Shown in pieces: positions 56,301 to 59,398 of a stretch of 64,000 nt of DNA. How positions within the stretch are numbered: position 1 is the stretch's first letter; every line of letters begins with the position of its first letter. Source of the DNA: Argyresthia goedartella (Eukaryota; Arthropoda; Insecta; Lepidoptera; Argyresthiidae). The stretch covers positions 28,821,356 through 28,885,355 of the forward strand of contig OX463815.1 of the NCBI GenBank assembly GCA_949825045.1. Reading direction: 5' to 3'. The position numbers and the translations under genes are program-made. The notes below the pieces were generated by a model. It worked only from the letters and a program-made list of their open reading frames with translations. It searched no databases and was not told where the DNA came from.

Positions 56301-59002
56301 CTTAAAGGTCACCTCACGAATTAAGAGCGCTGGGCGACACTGGCGGAAATTACTGCGCATAATAATATGTACACCAATTAAAAAATGACAACTGCGCATT
56401 CAATTCAAGACCCCCGCTCATAATTCGTTAAGCGACGTGTACACTCTATTTGCTTTATTTCTTAGACACAAATGGTAATCAGGGTCAATTAGGTACACGT
56501 ATTTTGGCACGTAATTTATCAGCTACGTGACACATATACTTTTGTAAGGTCCATCATAGCAATTTGCATAAGTTCAGGAGAAGAAATGACAGGTTAGTTA
56601 AACCCAATTTATCTGGAAAAAAATGTACCTACTCACTGTTAGTTGATCTAGAACCTGGCTTTATCAGACAAGACAGACTTATTCTAATTATGTTCAGGGA
56701 GTATAGTGCCTTCACTGCACTGCCTCTGCAGTGGGATTTTTGTGGATTATTTGTGGACTCTGAGCTGAGATCTATATTGCCTTCGTTGGGTCACCTTTAT
56801 AGCAAAGGGAATGCGGCCTTGATTTAGTATATGTATCTCAAACGCTCACACCTTTTTCCATATGGAGTGCCAGGCACATATTTGTGGAATTAATGCAAGA
56901 TACAGGTGGCTTAATTAGCTGACCAAATTTTTGGGAATGTTGGGTCCCTAACATCATTGTGAACAACTTTCCCATTGGAACATATGGTCACAAATATCTT
57001 TTTTGTGACCACAGTTTTTAGGGGACAATTGTTCGATCATTCCCCAAAATTTGGTTGCCTACTTAAATGTCACCCTGTATGTTAATGCTTGTTTTACATT
57101 ACATTTTCAGATAGGTACTTACCACAAAGAGCTTCTTCCACAACCTGTTCCATTCTCTCAAGACGCAGGCTATCTCACGGACAAGAGGATCATCTATGGG
57201 CTCGGCAATAGCATTGGCCCCCGTACCTTTGATGGTACAGGGCCGGAGGGAGACAACACATGCTGGGAATATTCCCCATGTGGATCTGTTCTTGCTACTG
57301 AAGCCACGATACCAGCCTGGAAAAAATTATGATAGGTAAGATAGGGGAGCATAGTGGACATTAGTTTCATAAAGAGGGTATTAAACAGCATGTAGATAGT
57401 AAGCACCCATTATAGGTACAACACATAGCATGCCTTTATATGCAATTTTTATATAATAACGGAATTGTATATTGCGATATAGAAATTATTAATTATACCT
57501 CCATTTTCCTCCAATACTTGCACAGTATCACCAATTTCGAGTGGCAATCCGCATCGAACTTCTCCTATCCAATTGTAAACAGCTGAAAAAGCAGAAATAA
57601 AATATTTTAAACACATACATATCATAAACCTTCTATAACATGTTCAAAAACCGCAAATTACGACCAGCTTCAAGATAAACTATTTTGTTAGAACACATTT
57701 CTTGAAAATGTTATTATTGCTTCATAATAACTTCAAATTCAATGTTTTTATTTCATTCAAATTTCGAACATCTCTTGAAAACAAAGCAAGCTTCATAATA
57801 ACATTGAATTTGATGTTCTTAGTACATCCAAATTTTGAACATCTCTGAAAAACAAAGCAATTTCATTTGAATAGAACTCAATTTTAATATCAGTTGAGAT
57901 GACCGCAATGCCAGTCATAACATGCGGTTGCTGAACACATCATAGAGAGCTTATAATATGTGTTGGTAAAGCAGTGTATGTAACTCTATATAATAAATAA
58001 TAATAATAGTAATAAAAATACCTTGGACACTATTTACACACACCCAAACTAGGATTATCTGTATTTTGGGTACTAGACAACGATAGACATACTTATAAAG
58101 AGAAATATTATACTTAGATAGATAAACAACCATGATTAGGGTACAAACAACCATTCTCATCAAACAAATATTTGTCCCCACCAGGACTCGAACCCAAGAC
58201 CCTTTACAGGCAGGCTCACTGCCGACTCGGCTGTTCGGGTTGTCAAAAATAGTTAGTTATTTTTAATTTTTTTATAATATATATATTATTATTCTTGTAT
58301 CATTTATTAGAGATCTTTCTTGTGAGGTAGAATTGTATATTAAGTAAATGTTATTTATATTCTAAAATAATTTTGCCCTTTTAGGACTTAGAAAGTCTAT
58401 ATTTATGTAACTATCTGTATAATAAAAAGGAGGTAATAAATTAGTTGATTTACAATGAAGTTGCCCACAAGAGGCAAAATAAATTACTCATCTCTTAATG
58501 ACTATCTTTATGCTAAAAGTAATGAGTAAGTTGAATTACATACATACATACATATGCTCACGCCTATTTCCCGAAAGAGGGGTAGGCAGAGACCAAAGAA
58601 CTCCACCTGCTACGATCCTGGCATACATCTCTCGCTTCCTCAACATTCATAAGTCTCTTCATGCAAGCTCGCCGGTTACAGGTACTTACAAGGGGAAATA
58701 AATTACTTCCCTTAAACCTATTCGCTGCATTTTTGTCTTTACTCATGGTTGGTTCATCTACTGACTCAGTCCACACAAGTTCATGCTTTGTTTACAGGTT
58801 TATTATTCTAACCATAAAACAATTAAAATCTCTTTGTGTCGATCGGTATAGTGTCCACTAGATAAAGTACCTACTTAGAATTCACAGCATACATGCATTT
58901 CCGCTGCCGGAATCTGTTTCGCAGGATATTGTTGATTGAACTGTGGGCATGTAGAGTCAACTTACCGACACCAAATTTAGACGACTTCGATGGAATCCAC
59001 AT
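17139..59002 (-). CDS. spg: sponge / DOCK3-DOCK4 family guanine-nucleotide exchange factor, N-terminal 472 codons (exons 1-9)
   Basis: Spliced exons (minus strand): 59002-58966, 57582-57499, 57316-57123, 49029-48881, 27041-26927, 24458-24171, 22231-22019, 20341-20242, 17374-17139. They sum to 1416 nt, exactly 472 codons, and every join keeps frame at GT/AG borders. The protein opens [12 protein letters not shown], like vertebrate DOCK4 (MWIP start). It then shows an SH3 domain (about residues 10-68, with [18 protein letters not shown] and GIFPA), the DOCK N-terminal region ([41 protein letters not shown]), and from about residue 423 the start of the DHR-1/C2 lipid-binding domain ([22 protein letters not shown]). 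The catalytic DHR-2 domain lies beyond the left edge. Family knowledge: DOCK proteins work with ELMO at membranes to activate Rac/Rap GTPases; Drosophila sponge is the DOCK3/4 orthologue. Introns total about 40 kb, and intron 4 contains innexin-3 on the other strand. Confidence 0.93.
17400..18057. other. Sponge intron 8, no gene recognised
   Basis: An open frame on plus 17381-17668 and one on minus 17497-17793 overlap but match nothing recognised. Likely repeat-derived sequence. Confidence 0.35.
18058..18477 (+). repeat. Dispersed repeat of the AGGGTTCCGTACC family, copy 1
   Basis: Begins TTTTAGGGTTCCGTACCC, has a (CCGT)n stretch at about 18114-18142, the internal block GGCTGTATCTCAAGAACC, then GGTACGGAACCCTTCGTGCG and the end ACTCGCACTTGACCGGTTTT. 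Inner inverted copies of AGGGTTCCGTACC flank a 350-bp body. No coding capacity. Other copies lie at 25080, 35848, 38503 and 49573. Confidence 0.8.
18893..19190 (-). mobile_element. 3'-end fragment of a LINE
   Basis: The plus strand reads ACAAATCAAATCAAATCATT followed by TATTGCAA; on the minus strand this is an AATAAATGATTTGATTTG tail, a simple-repeat 3' terminus typical of jockey/CR1-group LINEs. Coding sequence is too short and decayed to name. Confidence 0.5.
19191..20241. other. Sponge intron 8, no gene recognised
   Basis: AT-rich stretch (19190-19330) then more balanced sequence with an unidentified open frame on minus 19641-19940. No motif recognised. Confidence 0.3.
20242..20341 (-). 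CDS. spg: sponge exon 8
   Basis: Short exon of 33 codons plus one base: [20 protein letters not shown] then [13 protein letters not shown]. It matches the DOCK segment VYMCNTESEWYQIHENIIKK. Acceptor TGTTTCAG, donor GTGAAT. It is too short to stand out as an ORF and was recognised only because the protein needed this segment between exons 7 and 9. Confidence 0.87.
20500..21515 (-). mobile_element. Decayed LINE reverse-transcriptase fragment with pieces of the dispersed repeat
   Basis: Minus strand 21420-21127 encodes [20 protein letters not shown] and [12 protein letters not shown], clear RT motifs. After frame breaks, about 21005-20915 reads [20 protein letters not shown], the conserved block after the palm domain. 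Fragments of the AGGGTTCCGTACC-family body (ACCTGGTTACGTA.ATGGAG) lie on both sides at about 20505-20575 and 21420-21500, so one repeat copy may have been split by the LINE. A RTE-like tail fragment may lie at 20820-20895. Confidence 0.65.
22019..22231 (-). CDS. spg: sponge exon 7, with glycine-rich insertion
   Basis: Seventy-one codons starting [20 protein letters not shown] and ending GEGKECTFK. It corresponds to the DOCK block FVDLGSSELRKDIYITVHIIRIGRM...LVLKVYMC. A low-complexity run of seven glycines followed by Arg/Ala-rich sequence occupies the loop. The acceptor is TTTCCAG; the donor is GTTAGG, weaker than the other donors but required to join in phase 0 with exon 8 (TFK|VYQC). Confidence 0.86.
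24171..24458 (-). CDS. spg: sponge exon 6
   Basis: Ninety-six codons, in phase 0 at both ends. The first third ([20 protein letters not shown]...) is low-complexity Gly/Ser/Thr/Pro. The rest ([62 protein letters not shown]) matches the DOCK block around HHLFVQMKSLMCS and PISERFFLRLN. The donor is GTGAGT and the acceptor TTTACAG. Confidence 0.9.
24875..24958. repeat. Two adjacent perfect hairpins
   Basis: Hairpin 1: 14-bp arms 24875-24888 and 24891-24904 (ACGGCTTACTGGTA) with a 2-nt loop. Hairpin 2: 22-bp arms 24910-24931 and 24937-24958 (starting ATGTTGAGTATGATAGGTAG) with a 5-nt loop. Both are mismatch-free. They lie in sponge intron 5. Confidence 0.9.
25080..25665 (+). repeat. Dispersed repeat of the AGGGTTCCGTACC family, copy 2, with a SINE inside
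   Basis: TTACTAAGCCTACGCTGTCC, GGCTGTATCTCATGAACCGT, and the end ACTTGACCGGTTTTTATT match copy 1. It is interrupted between AAACTAT and TCACTCCAC by the SINE at 25367-25572. The 5' end lacks the terminal GGGTTCCGTACC. Confidence 0.75.
25367..25572 (+). mobile_element. tRNA-derived SINE
   Basis: The head reads CTCTGTGGCGCAGCGGTTGT (A box TGGCGCAGCGG) and about 40 nt later GGTCCCGGGTTAGATCCCCG (B box). An A-run follows at about 25448, then a unique body and TA-rich 3' end. Inserted into a dispersed-repeat copy whose uninterrupted sequence is visible at 18376-18400. Confidence 0.8.
26927..27041 (-). CDS. spg: sponge exon 5
   Basis: Encodes [20 protein letters not shown] and [18 protein letters not shown]. 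The VPR...[12 protein letters not shown] block is conserved in DOCK3/4. Acceptor TTGCAG, donor GTGAGT; the split codon CG|C with exon 4 gives Arg. A C-rich (transcript sense) degenerate minisatellite lies just upstream in the intron. Confidence 0.9.
27083..27175. repeat. G-run minisatellite beside sponge exon 5
   Basis: G-runs of 6-13 bases (27087-27099, 27108-27115, 27140-27147, 27160-27165) are separated by GTT.CTTA..C-type spacers of about 15-20 bp; weaker units (CTTACGCGGGGATTACTTTC) continue to about 27325. On the sponge transcript strand these are C-runs located about 45-130 nt upstream of the exon-5 acceptor. Confidence 0.7.
28078..28124. repeat. Hairpin with 18-bp perfect arms
   Basis: GACCTAATCAGTTCTGAG at 28078-28095 pairs with its complement at 28107-28124 across an 11-nt loop; outer bases (ACTACTCC / GGAGTAGT) extend the stem imperfectly. 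In sponge intron 4. No terminator or RNA gene identity is implied. Confidence 0.8.
28130..31139. other. Sponge intron 4, no gene recognised
   Basis: Ordinary AT-rich sequence. About 30400-30456 (AGCCCAGCAGTGGAGTGTAA) resembles the coding end of lepidopteran RTE-like LINEs; the open frames at 30126-30424 could belong to the same decayed copy but are not recognisable. Nothing else supported. Confidence 0.3.
31360..31605 (+). promoter_or_regulatory. Inx3: Probable innexin-3 promoter and non-coding first exon
   Basis: A GC- and CpG-rich island (about 31140-31420) in otherwise AT-rich sequence is followed by a stretch ending at a good donor, AAAG|GTGAGT, at 31605/31606. The innexin-3 ATG exon has a splice acceptor (TGTTCCAG at 36743-36750) only 22 bp before its ATG, so an upstream non-coding exon must exist, and this is the best candidate on the strand. 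The transcription start is not determined; the 5' limit given is approximate. Confidence 0.5.
31606..35847. other. Innexin-3 intron 1 (first part), no further gene
   Basis: Contains a GC/CpG-richer patch at about 34500-35290, which is a candidate enhancer or alternative promoter on composition alone. An open frame there (minus 34678-35100) has no recognisable domain. Confidence 0.3.
35848..36241 (-). repeat. Dispersed repeat of the AGGGTTCCGTACC family, copy 3 (complete, minus orientation)
   Basis: Starts AAAAACCGGCCAAGTGCGAG and ends TTTGGGTACGGAACCCTAAA, with the internal GTACGTAACCAGGTGCATTC and GACAGACGGACAGACAGAC blocks. About 394 bp, the best preserved copy in the window and a good type specimen. 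In innexin-3 intron 1. Confidence 0.82.
36773..36935 (+). CDS. Inx3: Innexin-3 coding exon 1 (cytoplasmic N-terminus and TM1)
   Basis: Encodes 54 codons from [10 protein letters not shown] to VTANNLI plus one base. The exon itself begins at 36751 after a TTCCAG acceptor, leaving a 22-bp 5' UTR part. Donor GTGAGT. The following intron is 5.5 kb. Confidence 0.94.
36773..46350 (+). CDS. Inx3: Innexin 3 (gap-junction / hemichannel subunit), complete, 8 coding exons
   Basis: Exons: 36773-36935, 42474-42673, 42976-43101, 44064-44159, 44382-44492, 44821-44957, 45445-45592, 46165-46350. They total 1167 nt, 388 aa plus stop, all GT/AG and in frame. The protein starts [20 protein letters not shown], the Inx3-type N-terminus. 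TM1 covers about residues 38-55. The invariant YYQWV signature lies at 110-114. Two cysteines occur in each extracellular loop: C60 and C75 in loop 1, C242 and C260 in loop 2. The C-terminal tail is short and ends KETET. Innexins oligomerise in the plasma membrane to form invertebrate gap junctions; Drosophila Inx3 co-assembles with Inx1/Inx2 and acts in dorsal closure. The whole gene sits inside sponge intron 4 on the opposite strand. AATAAA signals occur at 46780, 46904 and 47881. Confidence 0.95.
38503..39060 (+). repeat. Dispersed repeat of the AGGGTTCCGTACC family, copy 4 (diverged)
   Basis: TTTTAGGGTTCCGTACCCGA, a CCGT-rich run (CCGTCTGTCCGTCCGTCTGTC) and the distal end CCCACTCGCACTTGACGGGT are recognisable. 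The interior is largely different from copies 1 to 3, suggesting a subfamily or an internal replacement. Confidence 0.65.
41779..41827. repeat. 49-bp near-perfect palindrome
   Basis: ATTGTGTGTTTCTT (41779-41792) and TAATGGCA (41793-41800) pair with TGCCATTA (41803-41810) and AAGAAACACACAAT (41814-41827); the loop is 2 nt and the only irregularity is a 3-nt bulge. In innexin-3 intron 2. Confidence 0.85.
42474..42673 (+). CDS. Inx3: Innexin-3 coding exon 2 (extracellular loop 1 and YYQWV motif)
   Basis: Begins [20 protein letters not shown] and ends [13 protein letters not shown]. Contains the two loop-1 cysteines and the innexin signature YYQWVP at the entrance of TM2. Acceptor TTCCAG, donor GTAACA. 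Confidence 0.95.
42976..43101 (+). CDS. Inx3: Innexin-3 coding exon 3 (end of TM2, cytoplasmic loop)
   Basis: Forty-two codons: [20 protein letters not shown], then [20 protein letters not shown] and RQ. Aligned with Inx3 families having FYxPHWxWKxxExGK. Acceptor TTTACAG, donor GTTGGT; phase 0 at both ends. Confidence 0.94.
43433..43631. mobile_element. MITE-like inverted-repeat element in innexin-3 intron 3
   Basis: Arms of 31 bp (43433-43463 and 43601-43631; core CCAGTGAACTTCATCAAAAT) differ at two positions. A second inner pair (GATTTGACGTT at 43472 and AACGTCAAATC at 43518) makes it doubly palindromic. No ORF. The flanks share a direct TTTAT.GGACA.C motif. Confidence 0.65.
44064..44159 (+). 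CDS. Inx3: Innexin-3 coding exon 4 (cytoplasmic loop to TM3)
   Basis: Thirty-two codons: [20 protein letters not shown] then [12 protein letters not shown]. The [15 protein letters not shown] block is typical of TM3 in innexins. Acceptor TTACAG, donor GTAAGT. Confidence 0.94.
44382..44492 (+). CDS. Inx3: Innexin-3 coding exon 5 (TM3 end, start of extracellular loop 2)
   Basis: Thirty-seven codons: [37 protein letters not shown]. The FLGG.F..YG motif and the conserved DPM at the exon end identify it. Acceptor TTTCCAG, donor GTGAGT. Confidence 0.94.
44821..44957 (+). CDS. Inx3: Innexin-3 coding exon 6 (extracellular loop 2, start of TM4)
   Basis: Begins [20 protein letters not shown] and ends [12 protein letters not shown]. 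Loop-2 cysteines C242 and C260, the CTFHKFG motif and LNILNEKI are all present. Acceptor TTTCAG, donor GTTAGT; ends in phase 2. Confidence 0.95.
45080..45222. mobile_element. 143-bp MITE-like element in innexin-3 intron 6
   Basis: Terminal inverted repeats of 18 bp with one mismatch: GGTACACCTGACGCCAAG at 45080-45097 and CTTGTCGTCAGGTGTACC at 45205-45222. Interior non-coding. Confidence 0.65.
45445..45592 (+). CDS. Inx3: Innexin-3 coding exon 7 (TM4 and start of C-terminal tail)
   Basis: Encodes [49 protein letters not shown]. The MP.TRETI.K junction after TM4 is conserved in Inx3. Acceptor CCTCAG, donor GTTTGT. Confidence 0.94.
46165..46350 (+). CDS. Inx3: Innexin-3 coding exon 8 (C-terminal tail, stop)
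   Basis: Encodes [20 protein letters not shown] and the tail, including [13 protein letters not shown], ending KYSKETET then TAA. The GDFLxLHFLxQN motif and the SAPST.EM...IYP tail are Inx3 features. Acceptor CATCAG. The 3' UTR follows with several AATAAA signals. Confidence 0.94.
   Translation, partial: VGDFLLLHFLGQNMSLRVFGEVLDGLSQQLHQRSNAPSAPSTIEMAPIYPDIDKYSKETET
46351..47920 (+). other. Inx3: Innexin-3 3' UTR region with candidate poly(A) signals
   Basis: AT-rich sequence with AATAAA at 46780-46785, 46904-46909 and 47881-47886. No open reading frame of note. Which signal is used cannot be decided from sequence; multiple 3' ends are possible. Confidence 0.45.
48060..48700 (+). pseudogene. 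RTE-like LINE ORF2 C-terminal remnant
   Basis: Broken frames read [20 protein letters not shown] and [10 protein letters not shown], then a frame with [20 protein letters not shown] and [12 protein letters not shown], then [20 protein letters not shown] and [16 protein letters not shown]. This order (YGxExW, LGHxxR, LTANLQ end) is the C-terminus of RTE-clade ORF2. Several frameshifts; no complete domain. In sponge intron 4. Confidence 0.7.
48881..49029 (-). CDS. spg: sponge exon 4 (DOCK N-terminal helical region)
   Basis: Encodes [20 protein letters not shown], then [20 protein letters not shown], ending LVAKLDWGN plus two bases. Aligns by eye with the DOCK4 stretch ending LDWGNEQLGLDLVPR. 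Acceptor TTCCAG, donor GTGAGT. The exon is markedly GC-richer than the surrounding intron. The following intron (26928... to 48880) is about 22 kb and holds innexin-3. Confidence 0.9.
49573..50165 (-). repeat. Dispersed repeat related to the AGGGTTCCGTACC family, copy 5, with a 17-base G-run
   Basis: Starts GTCAAGTGCGAGTCGAACTC and GAAGGGTTCCGTTGTAGC; ends GACAGACGGACAGACAGACT-like motif and AAGGGTTCC...GCACCCTAAA. The middle shares little with the other copies. An uninterrupted G-run occurs at 49835-49851. Confidence 0.6.
50319..50630. mobile_element. 312-bp foldback MITE with AAATCCCCT sub-repeats
   Basis: Inverted arms of about 100 bp (50319-50417 and 50528-50630). Each starts GCTTATTCCA.AAATCCCCT and contains CGACTATCCCC.GCGAAGGGG then TTTGTGGACTTTTTG and AAATCCCCTTC. 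The short AAATCCCC word recurs at least three times per arm in both directions. Centre about 110 bp, AT-rich. Confidence 0.85.
50869..50985 (+). pseudogene. RNase H domain fragment from a LINE
   Basis: Frame [20 protein letters not shown] then [11 protein letters not shown] matches the C-terminal RNase H block (W.P.H.G..GNE.AD..AK) carried by I/R1/jockey-type LINEs. Only this short piece survives. Confidence 0.65.
51106..53470 (-). mobile_element. LINE D: 5'-truncated jockey-like element in sponge intron 3
   Basis: The coding strand is minus. The 3' end is a short (ATATG)n tail at about 51106-51117 next to AAGTACTTTGACTTTGATAT. The 5' end starts in the linker after the endonuclease domain. 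One frameshift near 51780 plus a TGA separates the RT from its C-terminal region. Confidence 0.82.
51361..53470 (-). pseudogene. LINE D ORF2 (reverse transcriptase and C-terminus)
   Basis: RT motifs: [92 protein letters not shown]. The frame shifts after GILLWGK and continues, past a TGA, as [37 protein letters not shown] and ends [10 protein letters not shown]. It matches proteins annotated as 'RNA-directed DNA polymerase from mobile element jockey' in insects. Confidence 0.88.
53550..53790 (+). pseudogene. Possible fragment of a LINE C-terminus
   Basis: Plus frame [21 protein letters not shown] resembles the Cys-containing end (EHILxxCP) of LINE ORF2 proteins. Short and otherwise degenerate. 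Confidence 0.35.
54648..55918 (-). mobile_element. mariner/Tc1-superfamily transposon (maT-like, DD37D)
   Basis: Terminal inverted repeats of about 26 bp (CATAGTCAGGTCATAAGTTC at 54648 and the complement of CACAGTCAGGTCATAAGTTC ending at 55918) flanked by TA on both sides (54646-54647 and 55919-55920). Total 1271 bp, a normal size for the group. The single transposase ORF inside has two frame breaks, so the copy is non-autonomous. It lies in sponge intron 3. Confidence 0.93.
54773..55782 (-). pseudogene. maT-type transposase, frameshifted
   Basis: Starts [20 protein letters not shown] with two N-terminal helix-turn-helix regions ([32 protein letters not shown]) and a GRPRS hook. After a frame break near 55390 comes [20 protein letters not shown] with the first catalytic Asp, then [19 protein letters not shown] with the second. 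After a second break near 55035 comes [17 protein letters not shown] with the third. Thirty-seven residues lie between the second and third Asp once frames are combined, the DD37D pattern of the maT/mori group. It ends [10 protein letters not shown]. Confidence 0.9.
55921..57122. other. Sponge intron 3 (part), no gene recognised
   Basis: AT-rich sequence with small open frames on both strands (for example 56564-56827) that match nothing. No repeat family recognised. Confidence 0.35.
57123..57316 (-). CDS. spg: sponge exon 3 (second half of SH3, start of DOCK N-terminal region)
   Basis: Reads [19 protein letters not shown] through [19 protein letters not shown]. The GWYRG and GIFPA motifs close the SH3 fold, and the LREW..LWKKLFV helix matches the DOCK segment after the SH3 that binds ELMO in relatives. 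The acceptor is TTTCCAG and the donor GTAAGT; it ends in phase 0. Confidence 0.92.
57499..57582 (-). CDS. spg: sponge exon 2 (first half of SH3 domain)
   Basis: Reads [19 protein letters not shown] followed by TVQVLEENG. Flanked by a TTTTCAG acceptor and a GTATAA donor, it joins exon 1 in phase 1 and exon 3 in phase 1. The [10 protein letters not shown] signature is the hallmark of the DOCK SH3 n-Src/RT region. Confidence 0.92.
57611..57963. mobile_element. Palindromic MITE, copy 1 (sponge intron 1)
   Basis: Starts ACACATACATATCATAAACC and ends with the complement of AACACATATTATAAGCTCTC; both ends then read toward ...TGTTCA.AAACCGCA. The inside contains direct sub-repeats AAACAAAGCAA and TTCATAATAAC. 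A second copy lies at 61732-62019 in the 3' region of UBL4A. Confidence 0.75.
57966..58245 (-). mobile_element. tRNA-derived SINE (minus strand)
   Basis: The minus strand reads CAGCCGAGTCGGCAGTGAGC (A-box-like), about 30 nt later GGGTTCGAGTCCTGGTGGGG (B box), then a unique body and an AT-rich (ATT)n tail near 57990-58012. It abuts the MITE at 57611-57963. Confidence 0.75.
58541..58700 (-). mobile_element. 3' end of an RTE-like LINE
   Basis: The minus frame [20 protein letters not shown] then [10 protein letters not shown] is the terminal part of an RTE-type ORF2 (xDRxxWxxLVxA), followed directly by a (TATG)n tail (58541-58556 on the plus strand, CATACATACATACATA). Confidence 0.6.
58966..59002 (-). 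CDS. spg: sponge exon 1 (start codon, 12 codons + 1 nt)
   Basis: Encodes [12 protein letters not shown] and ends at a GTAAGT donor (58965-58960). The ATG at 59002 was chosen because family members begin with MWxP. The frame stays open for 17 codons upstream, but that stretch contains no other ATG and does not resemble a DOCK protein. Splitting after 12 codons, just before the first SH3 strand, leaves phase 1. Confidence 0.88.
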
Positions 59003-59350
59003 CTTCTCGGCTTTGACGAACGCTGCTAAGCGAAGAAACAGTAAGAATTTCACAAAATCATTTTATTTATTTGTTTATTTGTCGCCCATAAAAATAATTT
59101 CGCAGAAAACACTCCAAACCCCAAAATAAAATATTGACAAACGAATTTATGATGTTGCCAACGGCAAAATTGTAGGAATAGGAAATAAAACGAGTGATGG
59201 ACATTGAATCGACAGATAAATCGGTAATATTATCGATCTATCGACCAGTGAAAACTGACAACTATTCGATTTATTTAGATTCTCTTTGGTTTTAAATGGT
59301 CAACAATACACGCAAAACACAACACGAACTAAATTATTTTTTTGCTAAAA
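59003..59350. promoter_or_regulatory. Shared bidirectional promoter of sponge (-) and UBL4A (+)
   Basis: The two start codons face away from each other and are 348 bp apart, so both core promoters and both 5' UTRs must fit here unless upstream non-coding exons exist. A TATCGAT motif at 59231-59237, one base short of the insect DRE site TATCGATA bound by DREF, lies near the middle, with further ATCGA repeats around it. No convincing TATA box was seen, as expected for housekeeping head-to-head pairs. Confidence 0.6.
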
Positions 59351-59398
59351 ATGAAGATAACTATTAAGAAATTACAAGGAGGCGAATGCTGTCTAGAG
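59351..59398 (+). CDS. UBL4A: UBL4A exon 1
   Basis: Sixteen codons, MKITIKKLQGGECCLE, ending at a GTAAAA donor in phase 0. It is the first beta-hairpin of the ubiquitin-like fold. Confidence 0.9.
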
